From Rufibacter sediminis (GTDB taxonomy: Bacteria > Bacteroidota > Bacteroidia > Cytophagales > Hymenobacteraceae): a stretch of DNA of 64,000 nucleotides. Positions 26,145-35,163 of the stretch are shown piece by piece (position 1 is the first letter of the stretch; each line of letters begins with the position of its first letter). The position numbers were made by a program, and so were the translations under genes. The notes under the pieces were generated by a model. The model was not told the DNA's origin and searched no databases. It saw nothing but the letters and a program-made list of their open reading frames with translations. The DNA lies in assembly GCF_014269285.1 (NCBI RefSeq), contig NZ_JACOAF010000042.1, positions 104,871-168,870 on the forward strand, written 5' to 3'.

Positions 26145-28058
26145 TTAGAAATCTCTTCTTTTTCTTTCCCGGAAGCCGCCGCCGCCGCTGGTACCACGGT
26201 CACGATCTCCGCCACCGAAGCTTCTACCGCCCCGGTCGCCACCGCCGTAGCTTCTTCCACCGCGGTCACCACCACGGTCTCTGTCGCCACCGCCGTAAGA
26301 ACGGCCACCACGGTCGCCGCCACGGTCTCCACCGTAACCGCCTCTGCTGCCACCCCGGTCACCGCCGCGATCTCTGTCGCCGCCGCCACCGCGGTTGAAA
26401 GGTCCGTCGTAGAATTTCTTTCTAGGGCGATCTTCCAGTTCCTGCAGCTCACGGCCACCTTCGGCGGGGTCCATATTTTTCTTCTCAGCTTTCTGGAATT
26501 TCACGGTCATGCCGTTGATCTCCGTCACCGCCAGACGCTCCAAAATCTCAGCAGTATATTCAGAAGGAACCTCGATGAAGCTGAACCGGTCGTACAGGTC
26601 AATGTCTCCTACTTTGCCACCTGGGATGCTGGTGCTGTCCGTGAGGATCTCAACCAAATCTTTCGGGTGCAGACGGTCTTTCTTGCCCAAAGTCACGAAC
26701 AAACGATCGAAGCCCGGCTTAGGACCACCTTTGGCTTCACCCGCTTCGGCGCTTTTCTCTTTGGCTTTCGTGTCTTTCATCACCAGTTTCAACAAAGCGG
26801 CTGCAATGTCCATGGTGGTGAAATCCTGGTCTACCAGACGCTCAATTTTAAGCACGTGCTTGGCCAAGCCGCCTTTCTGAATAACTTCTTTCACCTGATC
26901 CAGTACCAACGTGGTACGAACTTCGGCTACGTCTTCGTAGGTTGGTACGTTCTGACGGATGATTTTCGCTTTGGTGAAACGCTCTATGTCGCGCAGTTTG
27001 TACAGATCGCGGCCCGCTACAAACGAGAAGGCTTTCCCTGATTTACCGGCGCGGCCTGTACGACCAATACGGTGTACGTAGTTTTCATCGTCCTGCGGCA
27101 GGTCATAGTTGATCACGGCCTCCACGTTGTCCACGTCAATACCACGGGCAGCCACGTCGGTGGCAACCAAAATTTCCAAGGTACCGGCTTTGAACTTGTT
27201 CATCACGTTGGTCCGCTGGTTCTGGTTCAGGTCCCCGTGCAAACCATCGGCGAAATAGCCGCGGGCCTGGAGGTTGCTCACCAGTTCGTCCACCATGCGC
27301 TTGGTGTTACAGAAGATGATCACCACCTTGAAATTGTACATGTCAATGAGGCGAGTGGTCACTTCCATCTTGCCGCCGCTGCGTACTTCAAAGTAGATCT
27401 GCTCAATGTTGGTCACGGTGAGCTGCTGCTGGGTTACCTTCACAATCTCAGGATTGGTCTGGTACTTGCGCGTCAGTTCCATGATGGGCTTGCTCATGGT
27501 CGCCGAGAAGAATACCGTCTGGCGGTCTTCGGGCATTTTGGTGAGAACAAACTCAATGTCTTCTCTGAAACCCATGTCCAACATTTCGTCGGCCTCATCC
27601 AGGATGATGGTTTTGGTGGTTTCCAGACGGAGGGTTCCTCTTTCAATGTGGTCCATCACGCGGCCGGGGGTCCCGATCACGATCTGTACGCCTTGCTTGA
27701 GGGCGCGTAACTGGCGCTCATAGGGCTGACCACCATAAATAGGCACTACGCTGATGCCTTTTTTGTATTTAACGAGTTTCTGAATCTCTTCGGATACCTG
27801 GATTGCCAACTCACGGGTTGGGCAAAGGATTAACGCCTGCACCTCGCGGTTGTTGGGGTCAATACCTTCAATAGTAGGGATCGCGAAAGCGGCAGTCTTG
27901 CCGGTACCGGTTTGGGCTTGTCCGATAACGTCGCGGCCTTCCAGTAAAATTGGAATAGCAGCGGTCTGAATAGGGGAAGCCTCTTCGTAGCCTAAGTCCA
28001 CGATAGCGCGCTGGATTTCTTCCGACAACGGAAGCTCCTGGAATTTAATTCTTTCCAT
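26145..28058 (-). CDS. deaD: DEAD-box ATP-dependent RNA helicase with Gly/Arg-rich tail (DeaD/CsdA type)
   Basis: 637 residues. Q-motif, Walker A AQTGTGKTAAF, PTRELAIQV, DEAD in IILDEADEMLDMGF, SAT in FFSATMS and HRIGRTGRAGKSG cover both RecA domains (1-370). A DbpA-like RNA-binding domain follows (about 475-550). The tail (about 565-637) is a run of RGG/GGDRDRGG repeats, probably RNA-binding. Likely role: unwinding RNA in ribosome assembly or mRNA decay, often in the cold. A leader of about 150 nt holds an early hairpin with a T-run. Confidence 0.95.
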   Translation of the reverse strand: MERIKFQELPLSEEIQRAIVDLGYEEASPIQTAAIPILLEGRDVIGQAQTGTGKTAAFAIPTIEGIDPNNREVQALILCPTRELAIQVSEEIQKLVKYKKGISVVPIYGGQPYERQLRALKQGVQIVIGTPGRVMDHIERGTLRLETTKTIILDEADEMLDMGFREDIEFVLTKMPEDRQTVFFSATMSKPIMELTRKYQTNPEIVKVTQQQLTVTNIEQIYFEVRSGGKMEVTTRLIDMYNFKVVIIFCNTKRMVDELVSNLQARGYFADGLHGDLNQNQRTNVMNKFKAGTLEILVATDVAARGIDVDNVEAVINYDLPQDDENYVHRIGRTGRAGKSGKAFSFVAGRDLYKLRDIERFTKAKIIRQNVPTYEDVAEVRTTLVLDQVKEVIQKGGLAKHVLKIERLVDQDFTTMDIAAALLKLVMKDTKAKEKSAEAGEAKGGPKPGFDRLFVTLGKKDRLHPKDLVEILTDSTSIPGGKVGDIDLYDRFSFIEVPSEYTAEILERLAVTEINGMTVKFQKAEKKNMDPAEGGRELQELEDRPRKKFYDGPFNRGGGGDRDRGGDRGGSRGGYGGDRGGDRGGRSYGGGDRDRGGDRGGRSYGGGDRGGRSFGGGDRDRGTSGGGGFRERKRRDF

Positions 28059-28172
28059 TAATTTTTGATAGTGTGATTAAAGACAATACACCTGCCCTAG
28101 GGTATTCGTCATTTATCAAGATTTCGTTGCGGGAATCCGCACAGAGGTTTGCTTGAGAAGTGCCTTAATGCC

Positions 28173-28199
28173 AAAAAAATGAGACCAACGAAGTCTCGG
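28173..28199 (-). promoter_or_regulatory. Possible attenuator hairpin in the deaD leader
   Basis: On the minus strand GAGAC-TTCGTTG-GTCTC is followed by A and seven T, starting only about 10 bases after the predicted transcription start. The stem is short (5-6 bp), so this is tentative. Confidence 0.3.
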
Positions 28200-28213
28200 C
28201 GTGTATTGTGGTG

Positions 28214-28221
28214 CAAAGATA
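28214..28221 (-). promoter_or_regulatory. Putative -7 box for deaD
   Basis: TATCTTTG on the minus strand, matching TAnnTTTG, about 155 bases before the ATG. Confidence 0.45.
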
Positions 28222-28309
28222 GGTAAAATAATAGTAACTTCCTAATATAGAAAAGAAACCGGGCGGAAAGATATCGCAGCTGCCTTTTAAAAGCAACAAC
28301 CCGAAAATT

Positions 28310-28346
28310 CGTTTTGGGGCTCTTTCCCGAAAAAGAGCCCAAAACG
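28310..28346. terminator. Family A hairpin after the lipoprotein gene
   Basis: Arms CGTTTTGGGGCTCTTT and AAAGAGCCCAAAACG, perfect apart from one bulged G. The core is CTCTTT/AAAGAG instead of CTGTTT/AAACAG, a paired change. Confidence 0.8.
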
Positions 28347-28352
28347 GAAAAC

Positions 28353-28793
28353 CTATCTGCGTTGGAGATAAGACGCATAGATGGTGGTATAAACCATTTC
28401 ACCTTTGTGGTTAGGGCTAGGGAGTGTTTCCCTAAAAATCAGCTCGTTTTGGGATACCACCTCTATATCCCAATGGGAAACACTTCCCAAAAACATAAAG
28501 GTTAAGGTGGTCTGCCCGTTTTTCTCTGACAAGGTGTAGCTATAGTTCCTCGCATCTGGAGGAGTACCGAGGGTCAGGGTTTGCCCATCAAGGACATACC
28601 GCATTGTTCCATCCGTTTCTACTTCGGAAATCAGCTCTCCAGTTTCATTTAGATCTTTCCGGACAGCTTTCACCTCATTCCAACTTCCTTTGATCAACTC
28701 GGCCACGGCGGGTTGAGCCTCCTCTTCCTCCTTACAACCGGTTATCGCCAGAAAGACAAAGGAGAGCAGCCATAGATAGGTAAACTTTTTCAT
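28353..28793 (-). CDS. Lipocalin-like lipoprotein
   Basis: 146 residues. Signal peptide and lipobox (LAITGC, Cys20) predict a lipoprotein. The mature domain (IKGSWNEVKAVRKDL, MRYVLDGQTLTL, YTLSEKNGQTTLTF, WDIEVVSQNELIF) follows the strand pattern of the lipocalin-like (DUF4488/5004-type) Bacteroidota lipoproteins. Ligand and role are unknown. A family A terminator-like hairpin follows the stop. Confidence 0.8.
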   Translation of the reverse strand: MKKFTYLWLLSFVFLAITGCKEEEEAQPAVAELIKGSWNEVKAVRKDLNETGELISEVETDGTMRYVLDGQTLTLGTPPDARNYSYTLSEKNGQTTLTFMFLGSVSHWDIEVVSQNELIFRETLPSPNHKGEMVYTTIYASYLQRR

Positions 28794-28856
28794 GCAGTTT
28801 TTAAGCTGTAAGATAGATGCTTAGTGGAAACCATGCAAGGGCAAAAGCGATCTGCT

Positions 28857-28893
28857 ATTTTTTGCCTATTTTCGTGAAAACAGCCCCAAAGCG
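28857..28893. repeat. Hairpin repeat family A upstream of the AddA-like gene
   Basis: TTTTGCCTATTTTCGTG followed by AAAACAGCCCCAAAGCG. Open in the frame of the downstream gene, which would wrongly lengthen the predicted protein. Confidence 0.65.
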
Positions 28894-28948
28894 TCTGCGG
28901 TGCCCACCATGGACGCTAGACATTCCGTGCGCTACTTATTACACTTCC

Positions 28949-31900
28949 ATGCCCGCTTCGTTTAAAATATACTCCTCCTCGGCCGGTTCCGGCAAGACGT
29001 ACCAGCTGACCAAAGAATACCTGAAACTGGCCTTGCAGAGTGAGGACCCCTCCTATTATAAGAACATTCTAGCTATCACGTTCACCAACGACGCGGCCCA
29101 GGAAATGAAGTCGCGCATCCTGGGGGCGTTGCGCAGCTTCAACGAGCCGCAGCTGCCCGAGAAGGAGAAAGCGAAAAACGATCAGTTATTGCTTAACATA
29201 TTATTAGAAATTCAGGACACTTACTCCCAACCCGCTCTCACCGAAGCCCAGTTGCGCGGGCGGGCGGCGCGGGTGTTTGACCATCTGCTGTTCCACTACT
29301 CCGAGTTTGCGGTGAGCACCATTGACTCCTTCGTGAACCGGGTGGTGAGCGCCTTTACCACTGAGCTCAAGCTGCCGCATAACTTTGAGGTGGACATGGA
29401 CGCCCAAACCCTGCTGAGCACAGCCGTCAGCCTGCTGCTGAACAAAGTGAACAACCAGGCCGAGAACCGCCTGCTGGCCGAAACCCTGCAACAGTACGCC
29501 CTGGAGAAAGCCGATGAAGGCAAAAGCTGGAATGTATTGCCCGATGAATTAGCTGATTTCGCCCGCCATTTGCTTAACGAGCAAACCTACGAACACCTGC
29601 TGGACATCGGCCGATTGACCCTACAGGATTTCAAGAAGATCAGGACCTCGCTCTACACTCAGAAACAGGAAATTGAGAAGCTGATCAAAGACTGCGCGGA
29701 GGAAGCCCTGCAATTGATAGAGACCGGTGGCCTCTCCCCCGCCGATCTTTCCTACGGAGACCGCGGCATCTATTCCTATTTCCGGAAATGGACCCGTGAC
29801 TTTGACATCACCACCGCCAACAGCAACGCCGCCAAAACCGTCTCAGATGACAAGTGGCCCAGCGCCAAAGCCAGTGCCGGGGCCAAAGCCAGCATAGAAC
29901 AAATCAAATACCGCTTGTCTGAACTGTACCGTCAGATTGAGGAGCTGAAAGAGCGCGAATCCCAGAATTACATCATCATCTCGGCCATGCTGCCGCACCT
30001 GTACAAGTTAAGTGTGCTGAGTGAGCTGGACCGGTGCATCCAAGAAATCAAGATGGACAAAAACCTGGTGCACATCTCGGAGTTCAACAAGCGCATCACC
30101 GAGATTGTACTGCAGGAGCCCATTCCATTTATCTATGAACGGCTGGGGGAACGCTACCAGCACATCCTGATTGACGAGTTTCAGGACACCTCAGTGCTGC
30201 AGTGGAACAACCTGCTGCCGCTGGTGGAGAACGCATTGGCTGGCGATCACTTCAACATGGTGGTGGGCGATGCCAAGCAGGCGATCTACGGCTGGCGCGG
30301 CGGCGAAATGGAGCAGATTCTGCACCTGCACCGCAACCAGACGCACCACCTGTACCAGAACTCCCGCTTCGAGGAGAACGTGGCCCCGCGCTATGACACC
30401 CTCCGCTGGACCCTCACCCCGGATTACCTGAACACCAACTACCGCAGCGCCCCTGAGATTATCTCGTTCAACAACGAGCTGTTCTCGTTCATCAGCCAAA
30501 CCAATCCGCAGTTTCCGTTGCTGCAGGCCATCTATGATGCGCAGTTTCAGCAGAAATCGCCGGAAGGCAAGTTGAGCGGGCAGGCGCATCTACAGGTCTT
30601 GTTTACCCAGGACGAAGTACCCCCGCTGAAAATTGATCTGGATGCCTGTACCCAAACCAAGGAGATTTACGAGGGCTACGCCGAGGACGACCTGCTCACC
30701 TACCAGGAAAGCACCCTGCAACTGGTGCTGCAGATGGTGCAGCAGGCCCAGGCAGATGGCTATGCGCCGCGTGACATTGCTATTCTGAGCCGCACGAACC
30801 GCAACAGCAAACTGGTGGCCAATTTCCTGAAGCAGAAAAAATACGACATCATCTCCCAGGACTCGCTCTCGCTGCAGTTTGCGGAGGTGATCAACCTGAT
30901 CATCGCCTTCTTCCGGATTCTGAACCAGCCGGCCAACAGTCTGGCCCGCTCGCAGGCGCTGTACCTGGTCTATAAAGTTGTGCACCAGGAACTGCCCGAT
31001 AGCGCCACCACTACCCTGATAGCGGCGCTGGCCACGGATCCATCGGTGGAACCGTTCTTTAAGTTTCTGCAGGAACAAGGCTTTGACCTGGCCTACCGCG
31101 ATGCCGGGAACCTGTCGCTCTATGAACTCACCGAGAAGCTGATCCGGGTGTTTGATCTGCTGGGCAAGAACAACGAGTGCGAGTACCTCTTCCGGTTTCT
31201 GGATCTGGTGCTGGAGTACACGCTCAAGTACAGCAACAACCTCAACAATTTCCTGCAGTACTGGGACCTGCACAAGGAGAACCTCAGCATCAACACGCCC
31301 AAAGACCGCGATGCCATTACCATCACCAGCATCCATAAATCTAAGGGTCTGGATTACCCCGTGGTGATTGTGCCGTTCTGTGACTGGAGCCTGGAGCCGC
31401 AGACCTCTTCCCTGCTCTGGGGCACCCTCCCCGACTCTGTTGCCGCTGACACCAAACTGCGCACCGCCGTGGTGACGCTCAATAAAAAGCTGGAACAGAC
31501 GGCTTTAAGTGAGCAGTACGCGCAGAAGCTGGAGAAAACCTTTATTGAGAACCTGAACATGCTCTATGTGGCCCTTACGCGTCCGGTAGACCGCCTGTAC
31601 CTCATCGGTAAGGCGCAGGATTTCAAGAAAGCCAATTACCAGAAGAACGTGAGTTACTGGCTCTACCGCTTTCTGGAGAGCAAAGAGCTGTGGCAGGATG
31701 GAACGCTGTGCTATCAACTGGCCAAAGGTGCCCCGCAAGCGGTCACGCACAAACCGGTCACTGATGATGTGTACGTCCTAGATAAATTCACCTCGGCGGA
31801 CTGGGCTCAGAACCTGAAACTAAAGCAGCACGCCAACAACGTCTTCGACTTTGAGACGCAGCAGGAGCACCGCCGCTGGAACCGCAAGCTGCATTACGCC

Positions 31901-32314
31901 CTCGCCCGGATCACCTACGCCGAGGAAGCGCCCAAAGCCTTGCGCCAGCTGGTGCACCAGGGCATCATCTCCCAGCGCGAACTGCCCACCCTCACCCAGA
32001 TGGTGCAGCACGTACTCCAACACCCTCAGATGCAGCACTACTTCAGTCGCGCCGTGACCGTGGAGAACGAGCGTGAAGTGCTGGACGTGCGCACCAACCG
32101 CTACAAACCAGACCGCATCGTGTTCGGCGGGAACGGTGACGTGACGCTCATTGACTACAAATTACCTCCCGCCAAGGAAGAATATCAGGATAACCTGAAT
32201 TCCTATGCGACACTTTTTCGAGAATTGGTATTCAGTAAAATTACGTGCGTGGTGTACTATTTTGAAGAGGAGCGCGTGGAGGAATGGGAGTTTGTGGGTG
32301 AGGTAGCTGGGTAG
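28949..32314 (+). CDS. AddA/RecB-like UvrD helicase with C-terminal PD-(D/E)xK nuclease
   Basis: 1121 residues. SF1A helicase: Walker A SSSAGSGKTYQLT near residue 10, AITFTNDAAQEM, HILIDEFQDTSVLQW, GDAKQAIYGWRGGE, ITSIHKSKGLDYPVVI and MLYVALTRPVDRLYL. A C-terminal PD-(D/E)xK nuclease is suggested by KPDRIVF (about 1054) and LIDYKLP (about 1070). This is the AddA partner of an AddAB-type double-strand-break repair nuclease; AddB is not in the window. I use ATG 28949 because the 44 codons before it are encoded by a family A repeat and flanking DNA. Confidence 0.9.
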   Translation: MPASFKIYSSSAGSGKTYQLTKEYLKLALQSEDPSYYKNILAITFTNDAAQEMKSRILGALRSFNEPQLPEKEKAKNDQLLLNILLEIQDTYSQPALTEAQLRGRAARVFDHLLFHYSEFAVSTIDSFVNRVVSAFTTELKLPHNFEVDMDAQTLLSTAVSLLLNKVNNQAENRLLAETLQQYALEKADEGKSWNVLPDELADFARHLLNEQTYEHLLDIGRLTLQDFKKIRTSLYTQKQEIEKLIKDCAEEALQLIETGGLSPADLSYGDRGIYSYFRKWTRDFDITTANSNAAKTVSDDKWPSAKASAGAKASIEQIKYRLSELYRQIEELKERESQNYIIISAMLPHLYKLSVLSELDRCIQEIKMDKNLVHISEFNKRITEIVLQEPIPFIYERLGERYQHILIDEFQDTSVLQWNNLLPLVENALAGDHFNMVVGDAKQAIYGWRGGEMEQILHLHRNQTHHLYQNSRFEENVAPRYDTLRWTLTPDYLNTNYRSAPEIISFNNELFSFISQTNPQFPLLQAIYDAQFQQKSPEGKLSGQAHLQVLFTQDEVPPLKIDLDACTQTKEIYEGYAEDDLLTYQESTLQLVLQMVQQAQADGYAPRDIAILSRTNRNSKLVANFLKQKKYDIISQDSLSLQFAEVINLIIAFFRILNQPANSLARSQALYLVYKVVHQELPDSATTTLIAALATDPSVEPFFKFLQEQGFDLAYRDAGNLSLYELTEKLIRVFDLLGKNNECEYLFRFLDLVLEYTLKYSNNLNNFLQYWDLHKENLSINTPKDRDAITITSIHKSKGLDYPVVIVPFCDWSLEPQTSSLLWGTLPDSVAADTKLRTAVVTLNKKLEQTALSEQYAQKLEKTFIENLNMLYVALTRPVDRLYLIGKAQDFKKANYQKNVSYWLYRFLESKELWQDGTLCYQLAKGAPQAVTHKPVTDDVYVLDKFTSADWAQNLKLKQHANNVFDFETQQEHRRWNRKLHYALARITYAEEAPKALRQLVHQGIISQRELPTLTQMVQHVLQHPQMQHYFSRAVTVENEREVLDVRTNRYKPDRIVFGGNGDVTLIDYKLPPAKEEYQDNLNSYATLFRELVFSKITCVVYYFEEERVEEWEFVGEVAG

Positions 32315-32339
32315 TGTTTTTGGCTTGTTTTAAGAAAGG
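32313..32339. repeat. Truncated family A copy at the left edge of the AT-rich island
   Basis: GTTTTTGGCTTGTTTTAAG and AAA remain, then the sequence becomes AT-rich; the right arm is missing. Confidence 0.5.
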
Positions 32340-32385
32340 TGAATAATTAATTTTTTTAATTTATATAAAGAAAACAATCTACTAT

Positions 32386-33660
32386 ATGTTTATGGAACCT
32401 GTTAAAAAAGAAGTAGTTCTTAAGGAGACTAAAACAAAAACTGTTTATGAATACATTGATACTGAAAATAATATCAGGCAAATTTCAAGGGAAGTATATA
32501 AAAACAAAGATGAAGTTATCCACTATCCAAGAGGTTTCGAAGGAGGAGACAAATACAAGAAAATTAAAAAATTTACATTCAAAGGATTTAAAGGAAAACT
32601 ACCAGTAGGAATTTTTAAATCAGCTAGTTTTGGATGGGGATTCACAAAACCACTTACTCCCTTCGCTGATTACATTGATACTAAATTTGATTTAGAAGAA
32701 GTAGTTGTTGAAAAAGAAGGAAAAGTATTAATAGATGTCGCAAACAAGAAACTATACATCTCCGACAAAACTCTTGAAAAACTTTTAGAATCATTCAAAA
32801 CAATTTATCAAAAGAATAAAAATGAAGTAGAATTTGTTTTAAATTCAAATTTATACAATTTATTTCCTGCTCAAATTCCTAAACCTACGAAAACTTATAT
32901 ACCTAATGCACTAGCATCATCATTATCAACGTGGGGAAACTCTATAGATGAATTTTCAGATGAAGACAAATCAGCAATTAAAGAACTATTTGATAAACTT
33001 TCACTAACAACGGATTTTTTAAGCAAAGAAGCATTAGCAAAGACTAAAGAAATTGTAGATAACAAATACATTCAAGAAACTCTAAAGAAGTTTAAGTCCT
33101 TAATGGCTCTAAAAACTAATAGTGAAAATTTAGAGAAACAATGGCAAGAATTCTTAAGGGATAATAGTTGGATATTCTCATCAATTTTCGCACAACCTGT
33201 AATTATGTATAAAAGAGAGGCATACGTTGGCGGAAAAACAATTAATAATCAGAATGGCAAATTTAATGATTTTTTAATTAAGAGCAGCTTAAGTGACAAT
33301 GTTTCATTTTTAGAAATTAAGACTCACAAGACTAAGGTACTTGAAACTAATCCTTACAGGGGAGAAGATGTTTTCAGTGCTTCTAAGGATTTAACAGGAT
33401 GCATTGTTCAGGTTCTTAATCAGCGTGATAACTTTCAAAAAGAGTTTTATTCTATTAAAGTAAAAAGTAGGGAAAAGGGTAACTTTGAAACTTTCAACTC
33501 TAAATGTGTAGTTTTAATTGGTTCTACCAAAGACCTTAACGAAGCACAAAAATTTGCATTTGAACTCTTCAGAAGTAATAGTAGAGATGTCGAGATACTA
33601 ACTTTTGATGAACTACAAACCAAAATTGAAAGCCTACAAAAAGTAATGAATCAAAAGTAA
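32386..33660 (+). CDS. sduA: Shedu anti-phage protein (DUF4263, PD-(D/E)xK nuclease)
   Basis: 424 residues. The C-terminal part matches the Shedu domain: WQEFLRDNSWIFSSIF (about 250-266), FNDFLIKSS with Asp295, FLEIKTHKTKVL with Glu310 and Lys312, and DLTGCIVQVLNQRDNFQKEF. These make a PD-(D/E)xK nuclease core. The N-terminal 250 residues vary among Shedu proteins and probably sense or regulate. Shedu is a known single-gene phage defence. The gene is plainly AT-rich next to its GC-richer neighbours and uses A/T-ending codons, so recent transfer is likely. ATG 32386 or 32392 could start it. Confidence 0.87.
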   Translation: MFMEPVKKEVVLKETKTKTVYEYIDTENNIRQISREVYKNKDEVIHYPRGFEGGDKYKKIKKFTFKGFKGKLPVGIFKSASFGWGFTKPLTPFADYIDTKFDLEEVVVEKEGKVLIDVANKKLYISDKTLEKLLESFKTIYQKNKNEVEFVLNSNLYNLFPAQIPKPTKTYIPNALASSLSTWGNSIDEFSDEDKSAIKELFDKLSLTTDFLSKEALAKTKEIVDNKYIQETLKKFKSLMALKTNSENLEKQWQEFLRDNSWIFSSIFAQPVIMYKREAYVGGKTINNQNGKFNDFLIKSSLSDNVSFLEIKTHKTKVLETNPYRGEDVFSASKDLTGCIVQVLNQRDNFQKEFYSIKVKSREKGNFETFNSKCVVLIGSTKDLNEAQKFAFELFRSNSRDVEILTFDELQTKIESLQKVMNQK

Positions 33661-33960
33661 ACTATTAGTTTAACATGATACATTATGCAGTTAATGATAT
33701 TGTTCAAAGATTAACTTTCTCTTAGCTGCACTCTAAATACAGAATAATTGCCAGACGAAATCTGTTTTTGAACTGTTTTCCCCAAAACAGGCCAAAAACG
33801 AATTTTCCTAAACAGCTAAACATTGCTCTCCCTCAAAGGCTCTGAAATATAAACACCAACCATGCTCACACCACTTCCTTTAGACAACTTCTCAATCTTT
33901 TACCTTAACTTGTAAAAGCTACAACCTGACGTATAGGTTTTTATCTAATAGTTATTCTCA
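33661..33960. other. Intergenic region right of the Shedu gene
   Basis: 300 bases; contains an intact family A copy and otherwise no recognised feature. Confidence 0.5.
33764..33799. repeat. Hairpin repeat family A at the right edge of the AT-rich island
   Basis: Arms GTTTTTGAACTGTTTT and AAAACAGGCCAAAAAC with loop CCCC. Confidence 0.75.
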
Positions 33961-34482
33961 ATGAGATTTCTCCCCATTGCCTTGCTTTGCTTTTGTTTCT
34001 TCTTCCTTGGCTGCCGAGAGGACGAGAACGATAGCCCTAAAATAGCGTTAGAGATTACGGTAGTAGATGCTTCTTCCAGCACCTCGGCGAAGCCCCAGGT
34101 TCTTCCCTCAGCAAATGCTACCGTGTATGTCTATCTCTCAGAGGAGGAAGCCAGAAACCAGCGCCCTGCCTACACAGGTAAAACCAACAACAAGGGCGTA
34201 CTGGCGATCTCCCTCCCTGTCAAAGACAGGTACTTTTTCACTGCAGAGAACGGGAACGCCCGCAGTTCTAAAAACGGCTATGCCATTATGGGCATTTTTG
34301 AAAGCGAAGACGGGTTAGGGTATGCAGCCCAGCAAACTCCTCCCGCCCAACTAGGAGGCATTATATTAATGGACTACAACGGTGACGGGCTGGTAAACGA
34401 CCTTGACAAGAACAGATTCAGAATCTCCTCAGGCTTTACCTTAGAGTCGGTGAACAAGCTGACACTGTATATTTCAGAATAG
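33961..34482 (+). CDS. Lipoprotein of unknown function with a dockerin-like calcium motif
   Basis: 173 residues. Signal peptide with lipobox FFLGC (Cys18) predicts a lipoprotein. A beta-rich domain (ANATVYVYLSEEEARNQ, TNNKGVLAISLPV) resembles carboxypeptidase-regulatory-like folds. Near the C-terminus MDYNGDGLVNDLDKNRF looks like one EF-hand/dockerin calcium loop. Role unknown. Confidence 0.75.
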   Translation: MRFLPIALLCFCFFFLGCREDENDSPKIALEITVVDASSSTSAKPQVLPSANATVYVYLSEEEARNQRPAYTGKTNNKGVLAISLPVKDRYFFTAENGNARSSKNGYAIMGIFESEDGLGYAAQQTPPAQLGGIILMDYNGDGLVNDLDKNRFRISSGFTLESVNKLTLYISE

Positions 34483-34523
34483 CAGATCACCTCTGGCACA
34501 AGCATGCGGTGGTGCCTCTTTTC

Positions 34524-34561
34524 CGTTTTTGGGCTGTTTATTCAAAAACAGGCCAAAAACG
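34524..34561. repeat. Hairpin repeat family A directly upstream of the HAD gene
   Basis: Arms CGTTTTTGGGCTGTTT and AAACAGGCCAAAAACG; ends 15 bases before the start codon. Confidence 0.8.
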
Positions 34562-34567
34562 TATATT

Positions 34568-34575
34568 TACTTTTG
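34568..34575 (+). promoter_or_regulatory. Possible -7 box overlapping the HAD gene start
   Basis: TACTTTTG ends one base before the ATG, so transcription from it would begin about at the start codon. Confidence 0.3.
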
Positions 34576-34576
34576 C

Positions 34577-35020
34577 ATGATCCTCTCTTTTGACTTAGAC
34601 GACACGCTCATACCGGGCCGCAATCGTTTTCCCACTGAAAAGCAGAACCTGTTCCAGAAAGCGCTGGGCTTGGAGAAAGTCAGGCGGGGAACGGTGCAAC
34701 TGATGAAGAGATTAAAAGCTGAGGGGCACCAGGTTTATGTCTATACTACTTCCTTCCGCTCGGCCTCTTATATCAGGTGTTTGTTCCTGTCTTACGGTAT
34801 CTGGCTGGACGGTATCATCAACCAGAAGCGGCATGACCGTACATGTAAGGCAGAGGGTAGAAAGTGCTCGAAATATCCGCCCGCCTTCGGGATTGACCTA
34901 CACGTGGATGATTCTACAGGCGTAGAGATGGAAGGGCAGCGGTATGGCTTTAAGACCATCATCATAGCCGAGGAAGAGGAAGCGTGGGTGGAGAGGGTCC
35001 TTCGCATCCTACACCCTTAG
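34577..35020 (+). CDS. HAD-family hydrolase
   Basis: 147 residues. DxD motif in SFDLDDTLIPG (motif I, Asp5 and Asp7), YVYTTSFRSASY (motif II) and HVDDSTGVEME (motif IV) show a small, cap-less HAD phosphatase fold. Substrate unknown. I use ATG 34577 (MILSFDLDDTL); the longer frame begins in a family A repeat (FKNRPKT). Confidence 0.82.
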   Translation: MILSFDLDDTLIPGRNRFPTEKQNLFQKALGLEKVRRGTVQLMKRLKAEGHQVYVYTTSFRSASYIRCLFLSYGIWLDGIINQKRHDRTCKAEGRKCSKYPPAFGIDLHVDDSTGVEMEGQRYGFKTIIIAEEEEAWVERVLRILHP

Positions 35021-35125
35021 CTCTATCTGGGCAACCTCTCTAAAGGTGAAAACTGTTTCTCCTCTCCACGGCCTCACTCCTATTCTTGTTCGCTTGCCTT
35101 GCAGAACTACTGAAGAGAGGATGAC

Positions 35126-35163
35126 CGTTTTCTGCCTAGTTTTAGAAAAACAGCCCTAAAAAG
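35126..35163. repeat. Hairpin repeat family A
   Basis: CGTTTTCTGCCTAGTTTTAG then AAAAACAGCCCTAAAAAG. Confidence 0.65.

Noticed and set aside
26123-26458. Low-complexity frames opposite the helicase tail
   Set aside because: Produced by the RGG-repeat coding DNA read in other frames; the repeats explain them fully.
28817-28948. Upstream 44 codons of the AddA-like frame as coding
   Set aside because: Encoded by a family A repeat and flank; the Walker A region normally lies within the first 20 residues, as it does from ATG 28949.
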